A DNA stretch of 64,000 nucleotides from contig NC_069090.1 of NCBI RefSeq assembly GCF_947172395.1, positions 6,892,291 through 6,956,290 on the forward strand, read 5' to 3'. The position numbers and the translations under genes are program-made. The notes under the pieces are model-generated. The model saw only the letters and a program-made list of their open reading frames with translations. It was not told the origin of the DNA and did not search any database. Below, one piece after another: positions 47,901 to 59,900 of this stretch; positions within the stretch are counted from its first letter, which is position 1; every line of letters starts with the position of its first letter. The DNA comes from Bicyclus anynana. Taxonomy: Eukaryota; Arthropoda; Insecta; Lepidoptera; Nymphalidae.

Positions 47901-50900
47901 GTGATCCCGAGCTACTAGACAGATTGAAGAGCTTCCTGGCGTCCGTGGATGGTAAACCTATGAAGAAATGGGTCCAAAGCGTGTATAAGACTGTTTTGAA
48001 AAAGGTATGTGACAGAAATTAGTTCAACAATTATATAATTTGATAAAATTTAGGTGTAATTGACAGTTAGAATCGTATGTAACTTTCGAATTTGATACTA
48101 AACGGTAACTTTATTTTGCTGTTCACGGTTTATTTAGGAGTTCTGTACCGTTAATATAACTTATTACTTATTATTTTCATTCTTTTTAACTTATTACTTG
48201 TTATTTTTAAGGAACCATCCTTGGCCTCGAAATAATAATGAATTGTTTTCTGCAGACTGGAGTGGTCATACCAGGCAGCGGCCAAGGCAACGGCCAAGGT
48301 AGCGATCAAGGCAACGGCCAAGGAAATGGTCAAGGCAACTTTCCAGGCATCGTTCCAGGCAACGTTCCAGGCAGTGTTCCAGGCATCATTCCAGGCAGCA
48401 TTCCATTCATTGTTCCTGGCAACGGTCCAGTCAATGTTCCAGGGAACGGTCCAGGCAGTGGTCAAGGCGATACCGACTCGATCGCGAGCGGTTTCTCCAC
48501 AACGTCCACAGAGGTGCGATTCCACTATTTCATACACGTCGACGAACTTATCTCGCGTTTTCATCCGCGTAGTTTTAATTCCTCTAAAAATACAAGGATA
48601 AAATATAGCCTATGACATTCACAAATAACTTAGTTTTCTAGTGGTAAAAGAATTTTCAAAATCGGTTCAGTAAATCTAGAGAATACCCCACAAAATTTAC
48701 CTCTATAATATTAGTATAGATAACACCTTATTCGAATTTGACGTTTGTTTATAGCATGCCAAAATTAAAATGCACTTTTTGATCACTATCAACGAAGTTG
48801 CCATGGATACGTACGATGTCACAGCGCTGTAACTTTACGGAATTCACGTAGCTGTGGTGCAATTTCGCTATTTTACACTATACTAACTTTTCATCTACAA
48901 TACATCTAATTAGATTTTGCACTGTATGTTTATAAGATGCCAAAATTAAAATGTCACTTACAACGAACTAAGGGCCTCATGGAACGAGCTATGATCGAAT
49001 CAGAAATAAGATCCGCAGAAGATTCAAATTCAAGGACATAACTCACCAAGTTGCGAAGCAAAAGTGGCAATGGGTCCAAAAATGGCACATAGTTTGAAGA
49101 ACCAATGGACGTTAAGTGCTGAAATGGCGAACCCGTACTAAAAAGCGCAGTTATGGTCGACCCCCCATTAGGTGGACTTACGGCAGTCGCAGGGATTCGC
49201 TGGATGCAGGCGGCTCAGGATCGTGATGTTTGGGAGTCCCTACAAAAGGCATATGTCTTGCAGTCTCAGACCAATTATAGAAGGACTTGTATCGCACTCA
49301 TTGCTACGAACCAAATTGTCTGTAATTTTTGAGGAAAACTAGCTTCGATTTGGTTTAAACCTTATACTGAACTAGAAATTTTTGCCCGTTTTTTACACAA
49401 TTCAATTCCACAAAAAGGTATTTTTACGGAGCTCTTTAACCGACGAACACGATTACAACTGTTTAACGTCGATTCTATAGAGACAGTTTTTATAATCGCA
49501 TTAGATCGTTGATCATATACTTTGACAGAAAAGTAACGTCTAGCGAGGCAGGTCCTATACAATAATTGGTCTGAGCTTGCAGTGGATGTCCATCGGCTGA
49601 TATGATGATAATTATGATGAACAACGAAATTTACACCTTATGTTTCTATGGACTGTGGCCACAATACATTCGGGTAAATAAGGTCAATATTAACTAATTT
49701 ATACATAAAAAGCAAACATTGTCTGGATATTTGCAAAATAAATAAAATTATAAAATTTAAAATATCTTTTATCGTAATTATATGAAAATTCATTTAGTTT
49801 TAGCTTCCTTACATTAAATGTGACATATTTAAACTTAAACGCACAAATAACAAAGGTATTAGTAATTTTGTTTGAACGCCCATACACATCTTACGATCAT
49901 TATGTACCTACGACTTGATTAAATTGTACCATTTTGTATGGGGCGTTTTTCAGGGATCCATGCCAGTGCCGCAAATCTGACCTTTTAAATTTCTGTAACT
50001 CCGAAAGTAATGATCGCAGATGCCCTGTTACTTTCACAAAATTGCTTTAGTATTAGCATACTCTTAATTTATATATAATTAAAAAAAAAGACGTGTGGCA
50101 CTCGGGGACTGCCGCGGTAAAGCTATTGCATAGCATTTCCGCTCGTCTCGATTCGTGCGAGTTTCGTAGAGTCGTACAATACGTCTAATCGCACGCACAC
50201 AACGACTGCCGAACTGAAACGACGTTAGACGATGCACGGCCTTCAAGCCTCCGTGCCCGTCGGAGTGGGGTGCGTGAGGTTTTTTCGTTACGGAATTTCT
50301 GGATTCAGTCCCCGCGCACAAAGCCCGCGATAGAAGCTATGCAATAGCTTAACTGTCATCATCCCTATTGCCATGGAAACGAACAATGTGACAGCTCTGT
50401 AACTTCACAGACTTCAGCGTCAGTGTCGGGCTCGCAGTCGGGCTCGACGAAGGCCAAGTCGGGCGTGTCGCACGTGTTCGACCGCCAGCCGCCGGCGCCG
50501 ATCAAGCACCTGGCGGACCCCGACAAGTACGGCTGGCACCCGCTGACTTTACACCCACTGGAGTTGGCCAGACAACTCACCCTGCTCGAGTTCCAGTTGT
50601 ATCGACAAGTGAGTTTAGCTTTTTATTATTGTTTGTATGTTCGTATTTTTCTTTCAATGACTACCTACAAATAGTCATTAAAATTTAATTATTATGTATT
50701 TTTGTTTATCACGTTATAATTCTTACTGTATATTTTGTTATTATATTATTGTTTATAGTTTATTTGTTAGCACTACTATTATTACTACGTTTTACTATTT
50801 GTTGTACGCTCAAACTGAAATGTACTAGCCTGTAAGTTTCACATAAGTGAATGAGTTAATTCTTAGTGAAATAATAAATATTTTAAACCCAAACCCATTA

Positions 50901-53900
50901 TTGAAACTAAACATCTTTTTGGAATTCAAACTGTTGTGAGTGTTATTCATATTGATTTATTAGCGGATACCCGCGATTTCTTTTACAAATTTAGTTTTTT
51001 ACAAATCCCTCGGGAAACATGGATATTTCCGGGATAAAAAGTAGCCTATTTGTTAATCCAGGCTATAATATATCTTAATACTAAATTTCAGCTAATTCGG
51101 TAGTCGAGGCGTGAAAGAGTAACAAACATTCATATCATCAAAATCATCAGTTTTCGCAAATATTGGGAAACCATGGATTATTTCGGGATAAAAAGTAGCT
51201 AAATTTCAGACAAATCGCTTCAGTAGTAGCGGTGTTAAAGAGTAACAAACATCCAAACATCCATAGTCCATACAAACTTTCACGTTTATAATATTAGTAG
51301 TATTATGAAACACGGCTGAAACTCACGTGATACAACGTCAGAATACGTTCCCAAGTCATACGGGCCCTTAGTCGTGTTTCGTAATATATTAATATATAAT
51401 TTCTTTACGCACGCTTGATCCGGGGAGCAAGTTGGTTGAATGTGTTACGAAAAGTGTGATCGGGCGAGGCTTTAATGATCCGTGATGCCATCTACAGACA
51501 TAGTGAAATAAAGTTCGAGACCGCGTCGCGCGACCGCCTTTATTTAGTGTTCCATATAAATTCATACTAAGTATTAAGTAATTCATCGTGCGACCCGGTC
51601 ACGGTCACAGGTCGCGGTCGCGCGACCCAGTCGCCAAGAACGTAAAGTAAAATATTTTTTTTTGAATAATAGACAAGTCATACATTACATACTTTATTTT
51701 TTTTAATTACATACTTTATTACAGGTAAAACCTTCGGAGCTAGTTGGTGCAGTTTGGACCAAAAAAGATAAAGAAAATACCAGTCCAAACCTACTTAGGA
51801 TAATTAAACATACCACCAATGTAAGTCACATTTAATTCATAATTTTTTTTAAAATTTTTTCTTAGTGTTAACTTTCAGTATTTTTTAAACTGTAAAATAA
51901 ATATTTATTATGTCATGAACAACCCAAAGTACTTAATACTTATTCTAGTTTATAATGTAAAGCTATAATAAATCTACTTTTTTATAGTCACAACACTTCA
52001 TTACTCACTTGACAACTTGAACAATCTCTAACACAGTTGATGGTGCTTTGATTTTCAACAGACATCTTTGGTTCAATTCGGACAATTTAGGATTATTCAA
52101 GCAGCAAATTCTATATTAGAACAGGTTCTATATTAGATCCAAAGCTGCTCTAATAGGATCTTACCAAATTTGGATAGGCAGGGAGAACAACACAAGCTGA
52201 GAAGGGGAGTGTTAATCGATTGTCAAGGAATTCCTTAACCCTACAACTATTGGTCACAAGTCCAGGACTCTGCTCGAAGTTTTTCTCTTTGCCACACGAT
52301 GGACACGTTAAATCGATGAAAAATTTCGTCTAATCGTCTCATTATCATCTGTAGCGAATATACACAAAAAAAATGTAAAAATCGATCAAGCCGTTTCAGA
52401 GGAGTTTGGTTACAAACGCGAAAGATTTTAGGAATAAAAAGATTAAATTTTTTTTTTAGCTCATTAGTGTGTTTTCTTTTCAGTTCACGCGGTGGATGGA
52501 AAAATGGATAGTGGAAAGTGAAAATTTAGATGAAAGAGTGGCGGTCGTGACCAGGTTTCTGGAAGTAGCCATGTCGTTGAGTGACCTCAACAATTTCAAT
52601 GGTGTTCTGGCGGTGGTTGCGGCCTGTGGTTCCGCCTCCGTACACAGGTTGAGGCATACTTTTCAGGTATGTACACCTTCGACCATTAATAACAGGACCT
52701 GCCACGCAAACGGTTAACCCTCTGGCAAAAATCAAAAATCAATGATCTAACGCGTTTATAAAAACTGTTGCTGTACAATTGATGTTTCATTTTTGTAATC
52801 GTTTTCGTCGTGTAAAGAGCTCCCTAAAAATGCCGGTTTATGTAGTCGAATGGCATAAAAAACGGCCAATAACTTGTAGTTTTTTTCATTTGTAAGTATT
52901 TCTACCTTCATTTTATTAAACTTGTAATAAAAAACAATTTCTAAAAAGAATCGATTCTTTTGACGGAACAGCTAAAAATCAATCAAATAATCGAACATTC
53001 TATGTATGTATTCTGTAGATAGTCTAAGCGATGTGTTTGTTAGTATGTGTAAAAATTACACGTGTGTTTATTGCGAGTCAAATTTATAGTTGTGTGTAGT
53101 GTATGGACACAGAATATATTTAATGGTTTTAAATATCTTTGATGTGTGAGTTTACCTCGTCCCTTTCAAAAAACGACAGACTTCTTTTGTTGGTGAATTT
53201 GGGTGCGAAACAGGTCCATAGTCTAAATTGTCAAAGATTTACTCGTGGTATTTGTACAGACGTTTTAATAAAAGAAAAATAGACCTGGCCTTCTCAGTAG
53301 ATAGAACCTGCCTTTACATAATTACAAATTTAGATTTAATAAAAATTAGGATTGTGGTAAGTTTGAGATCTGGTGCATCGTAACTTCTTAACGAAGGGAC
53401 TGATTATGATGCGGTATTTTTTGTTTGAAAGCCGAAAATATTGGCATTTTTCTATCATGATGATGATTATGATGTATCCAGCAATAGCAATGAGAGTCTG
53501 ATTCCAACACTTTGTATTTTAATTTTAAATATATTAAATTATTTCATCTTAACTTGGTGTATTTTATGATTTCATCTTGGTATACTTTATCCTGAACAAC
53601 GTCTGTTACAAACCTTAATTTGGTCTCATACACAGATGGTTTAACCAAAAATTAATGAAATTGGTCAGTCCTTTCTGAGTGAACCCAATATTTTCAAACC
53701 TGACCCTGAGGTCCAGTACTTTTGACCACGTTTCTCTTTCAGCTCGTCCAAAGGTACCCGCTGCGTGTGTTGGAGCAGTTGACCAAACTGAACTCGGACC
53801 ACTTCCGTCGGTACCAGGAGAAGTTGCGCAGCATCAACCCACCGTGTGTGCCTTTTTTTGGCATGTACCTCACCAACATTTTACACATAGAGGAGGGGAA

Positions 53901-56900
53901 CCAGGGTAAGTGGGAATTATTAGTTTATTTTTTTTATTTTTTTACAAGATAGGAGGTAACATGTTTTGACGGCCTCCGTGGCGCAGTGGTGTGCGCGGTG
54001 GATTTACAAGATGGAGGTCCTGGGTTCGATCCCCGGCTGGGCCAATTGAGGTTTCTTAATTGGTCCAGGTCTGGCTTGGAGGCTGCGGCCGTGGCTAGTT
54101 ACCACCCTACCGACAAAGACGTACCGCCAAGCGATTTAGCGGTCCGGTACGATGTGTAGAAACTAAAAGGAGTGTGGATTTTCATCCTACTCCTAACAAG
54201 TCAGCCCGCTTCCATCTTAGATTGCATCGTCACTTACCATCAGGTGAGATTGTAGTCAAGGGCTAACTTGTAGAGAATAAAAAAAATGAAAAAAAAGGAG
54301 GTTGAAAATCCACACCCCTTTCGGTTTCTACACGACATTGTTACTTGATGTATTGTTTTATATTTTTTATGTGCAATAAGGATCTATCTATCTATCGTAC
54401 CGGAACGGTAAATTGCTTGGCGGTACATCTTTGTCGGTAGAGTGGTCACTAGCCACGGCTGAAGCCTCCCACCAGCCAAAAATATACTTATAGTAAACTA
54501 GCGGACGACTGCGATTTCTTCCGCGTGAAAATGTAAAAAATTGTAATTTTTGCAAAATTTCACAAAGGCTACATTGAATTTAAAAATAATATTCTCGTAT
54601 AAGTAAACTTATTTCAAGTAAAAATTATAATTTTCTTGCAGACTGTCTATCAAATTCGGACTTAATAAATTTTTCTAAAAGAAGAAAAGTGGCGGAAATC
54701 ACAGGAGAAATACAGCAGTACCAGAACCAGCCCTACTGCCTCACAGTCGAACCTAAGACCAGAGTAAGTTATTATTGTATTACATTTTTCTTTCTAGCTA
54801 TATATTTAACAAGCTTATTTGAAATCATAAAATTTTGTATGTATGTATGTAATATAGTCTAGCGGACGCCGGATACTTCGTCCGCAGTTTGACCTCCTTA
54901 ATCCGGCCCTATCGCGAAATCAGTTCTTAGAGGATACCTACTATCTATATACTAGCTCCCTGCCCAAATTTCATCTTTATACGTCAAGTGGTTTTAGAGA
55001 TTTCGTGATGAATGACGCATTTATATATTAAGATGAAGATGATGATTTTTTACTTGATTTGAGTGGTACTAACATGACTAAATGAAGAGTAATAGACGGA
55101 ATATCGACCAATGGCGGCGGAGTTGACTTCGCCTACCCGGTCTTTGGTCGGGTATTTGACCTATACTACAGCCTGTCTTGATGAGTACTGTTTACCAACA
55201 AACAAATTAAAAATGAGGGTATAAATCACTAGTAATTTCACACCTAATAAGAATTATAATTTACTTGTTCTTAAATTAATGAAAACAAATTTGATTAATA
55301 AGCTTAGAACAATTAGATATGGTTAATATAAATAAGTTATTAAATTACACGAGTTTACTACCTTCATTTTTAATTTCTTTGTTAGTAAATAGACTCATCA
55401 AAGGCTGTCTGTACGTATAAGTACGTATGCGCGGCTTCTGGCCGCGCGCGTATCTGCTTTCCGGTTGTGACCTGAAGTAATCATTTGTAATAGGGCCGGA
55501 GGGCTTGTGATGTATTGTATTTGTATTTGTCCTCAGGCATTTCTAGAAACCTTGGACCCGTTTCCCGATATGAACGACAACCAGGTCACGAATTACCTGT
55601 ACGACAAAAGCCTGGAGATAGAGCCGAGGAATTCCACCAAACCTTTGACTAAAGTGGTGAGACAGTTTAATGTTATGGGTTAAAGGACCTTGTAATGACC
55701 AAATTTTTTGTCAAACCAAATGTCCCAAACAATTTGCAACTTTGCTTGAAGCGTTTGACAAACAATGAGTTTATTTTAAGAGCCTACTACAGTACTTTAT
55801 AGGATAGGAGAAATGGGGCTTAGACCCACCACGCTGCTCTAATAAAGTTGGCGTGCTTTACGGTGATAAATGATTCTGTAATGGCCGCTATATGATGTTA
55901 ATGATTAATTGATGACCGGGTTTAACGTGCTCTCCGAGGCACGGGGGTATACCACCATTACCTCTCACCTCAGAGGCTGAGAATTTAACTAGAATTTCTT
56001 AGAAAAAGAAAAATGATAATACCTAGGAGTTGAAACTAGGACCTCGTGATCCGTAAAGCCACATAGGGCGGGTGTAGAGTCCATCGCGTGGCAGAGAGAA
56101 AAACTCCGAGCAAAGTCCCGGACTTGTGACCAATGGATGTAGGGTTAAGGAATTCCTTGACAGTTGGTTAAACCTCCCCATCTCAGCTCGTGTTGTTCTC
56201 CCTGCCCAGCCAAATTTGGTAAGATCTTACTAGCGCAGCTTTGAATACCAATTCTATATTATATTCTATAGTATATTCAATGCTGCAGCTCTAGAAGCAA
56301 AGGTCTTTAAGCAAATTTATAGAGAGATTTTGCTGGTAATTCTCTCGCACCTACTTCTACGGCGTACAAACTAAGTCATTTATTAGGTCTTAATATTTAT
56401 TTGCTATAGCTGGAAAGGTTTCAGCATATTTGCAGTGTGTATAACAAATGTCTAACTTTAAATTATTTATTAAATTACACTTTCGTTTCTATCTATAATT
56501 CTGTATAGGAATACCATTTATGATTACCATCATCATTATCAGCCTTTTTTAAATGACCCATTACTTTTCCAAATCTCTATGCCAAATTTCAGCCGAATCG
56601 ATTCAGAAGTTGCGATTTGAAGGAATAATCAACATACACTTAATTTTGGCTCTATAACATTAGTGTGGTTTGTTTTAGCCTCGAAAATATCCAGACCTGT
56701 CTCTAAAGCCTGTGAAGGTGTCACGGAGATTGCACGAAACACAAAACCACAGGGAGTCCACCTCGTCCATATCCTCAATGTCGGATGACACGTCTAGTGA
56801 GTATCCATTGTCAATGTCAAAGTTCATTTATTGACAGACTTGACACACCTAGAGAATTAATTAAAATAAATCTCAGGTATGCAGGTTTCCTCATGACCCC

Positions 56901-59900
56901 GGACCGAATTTGAACCTATGTCCTCCGAAATCGGAGGAAAAAATCATATCCACTGGGCTATCACGGCTGATTATTCAGCCGTGATAGCCCAGTGGATATG
57001 ATTTTCGGTCCGGGGCATGCACCATCAACATTTCAGTTATGTGCATTTTAAGAAATTAAATATCACGTGTCGCAAACCATCATGAGGAAACCTGCATACC
57101 TGAGATTTATTTTAATTAATTCTCTAGGTGTGTCAAGTCTGTCAATAAATGAACTTCAAGTCTGTCAATCCGCATTAGGCCAGCGTAGTGAACTACTGAC
57201 CTAAACCCTGTCATTCTGAGAGGAGACTCGTTATCAGCAGTGAGCCGAATATAGGTTTTTAATGATGATGATGATAAATTATTATACATCACAGGTGTCG
57301 CGCAACTGTCGCCGACGAGCGGATGGGACGGTGCGTCTGTCGCGTCGCTAAATGTCAACGATCACGGTAATTTCACACTTATTTTCTCTGTATACTAATC
57401 TACTCCTACAGCAGTGCATTCAAAATAGTACTGGGTTCGATTAGTAGCTTAACATTTAAGGTTTATATATATTTTTTATGAAAGTTAATAACAAAATATG
57501 TAATCCATTTTAATATTTTTGAGGAATTTAGTGGGACCAACTTGCCACTATGGTATTACCTAACAATTTTAATATAGTGTAGGAAATAGTAATTTAAGAC
57601 GGATCATTGGACGTCGCTCGATCTCGTGTTGGCTCGTGCCAACGCTAGGTGGCGCGACTTGTTTCCGTAAAGAATAGGGAGTTAGAGAGGGGTAGCGATC
57701 GGTTGGCGGTAACGACTTGCGATATAAGGCGCACGTCGTACGGCCGGCTGCAATATGCTCGTAGTGTTCAAGCCATTTCTTGTTGTATAATTCTTTTTGG
57801 GTTACTTGGGATAGGCGGGGAGAGTGACTTGAGTGGAATGGGGAAGTGTTAGTTAACTGTCAAAGGCGCCTTACATCTAGCGATCACAAGTTCGTGACTC
57901 CACTCAAGGTCATTCTCTTCCATTCTAGGGTCTTATTTTGGTTACACTTTGATTTGTTAATTAAATTGTCCTGAAAAATGTTGTGAATCATGTATAACCT
58001 TTGCTCGATCAATGTCAAACAAACAAAGGTCAAATCCTTCCAAGCCAAGGTCTAGTAGTATTTCTAGTAGTATTTCTAGCAGTCTAGTTCTAGTAGTATT
58101 TACAGCAGTGGCGCTAACATGCGACCAACGAGATAATCTTGTGAACAGATATAGACAAATTTCAACCAAGCCATCTTTTTCATTGCGTTTGGACGTAAGA
58201 GATGGGACTAAGACAACTCCGCCGTCATTGGACGATATTTTATCTATTTCTATTCACTTGGTTGCATGTTAGCGCCACTGGTAATCACATACCATCAGGT
58301 GACTGCACATGGATTTTCTCGCAACAAACTGTTACTTGTGAATAAATAAACAATTAATGTTATTATACTTTTCCTTTCGGCGTTTAGTCAGTTTCACCCA
58401 TTTTTAAGAAATTACATATCTTTGTCCTGTATTATTTGCTACATTCAGTGTATATATACACTGTCTATATACAATATATTGTATATAGACAGTGTATAAA
58501 GTATGCTTGCCTGCAAATGCTTAGTGCATTTCTCAAGTAATTTATTAACAGACTTTTAAGTATTGAAAAATTCAATTCCATTTAATTTTTCAAATCGGAC
58601 CAGTAGTTCCCGAGATTAACGCGTTCATGAAAACAAACAAACTCTTCTGTTTAATAATCTTAATATATATAAATCTCGTGTCACAATGTTTGTCCTCAAT
58701 GGACTCCTAAACTACTAAACCTCAATTCCATGGATTCACTGTGCGGTTGCCAGGTCCATCGTATAAATGTGGTTTAAAGAAAAATATATCTTAACCGTTA
58801 CATAGAATTTGATAAATTTCGACACGATATGTGGGTTAAATGAATATCGTGTTCATTTTACCACTATTTATAACTTGCTGCAGTTCTAGTGGACTCAGTG
58901 TACATATTGTTAATTTTATACGCAGGTTCAAAGGACGATAAAGCTCCACTGACCAGTCCTCTGGAACACTCTGCCGACCGCTCCACCTCACTGGGACAAT
59001 TGAGCCAGCTCAGCCAGCTAAGCCTGTTTGAGCAAGGGTGGAAGCTGTTCGATAAGACCAGGTCCACTACCTCGTTGAATAGGTAACATCCGCAATATTA
59101 TTTATTAGTAAATTCTTTCGCGTGGTTCCTGTATTAATACGGGGATAATATTATATATAGGCTTGAAAATAACCTCGCTTTTAAAATTGCTATTAAAAAT
59201 CCAATTATAATTTGTGAAATTTTAATTTTGCTTGCAAACTAATCCCAACGCACACGTGCCAATTTCTTCAAAAACCTTGAAGGTTGGATACAATTAATTT
59301 AAACAGATAGACTAACAAATGAAAATTTTGAAAAACAGAGTTTATGTTTAATAACGTGTAAATAATTGGAAAACATTTGGGAAGACAGTTATTTTTATAT
59401 CGCAGACAGACACTTCAATTTTATTTATATGTATTGATGATGTAATCAATTCTATTCACAGAGACACACACTTCAATTTCATTTATATGTATTGATTATA
59501 TATTTAATTAACTCTTCTCACAGGCACAGTGGGTCCACTAAAGACGAGCCACCTTCGCCGAGAGATAATCATTCGCCAAGGTTAGTTGATATTTTCTACC
59601 TCTGCCTTATTCTTCCAGTACCTATAATACAGCCATTCTTGATAAGTACTGTTTACCAACAAACAAATTAAAAATGAGAGTATAAATTACTAGTCATGCC
59701 GTACAGGGTCGCAAGCCTTACTCTTCACTAGCGTACTCACCACAGTACCGCTCAGAAATGACGGCATAGTGCTCAGAGTTATTTTCTGCTAAAGTAACAG
59801 CCTTCTAAGCGTCATTCACGTTCGTTCATTTCACAGGTGATTTTTGTTCAAGGGCTTTCTTTTACTTAAACCTTTTGACTCCTAAATAATAATAATAATA

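Noticed and set aside
48151..48564. Long minus-strand open frame across the minisatellite (Trp/Ala-rich)
   Set aside because: It is the antisense of the 12-bp repeat; periodic sequence keeps several frames open. No splice context or homology on that strand.
58012..58272. An 86-aa Ser-rich ORF as a Sos tail exon
   Set aside because: It spans a foldback element, has no matching splice sites in phase, and exons 26 and 27 join in phase without it.
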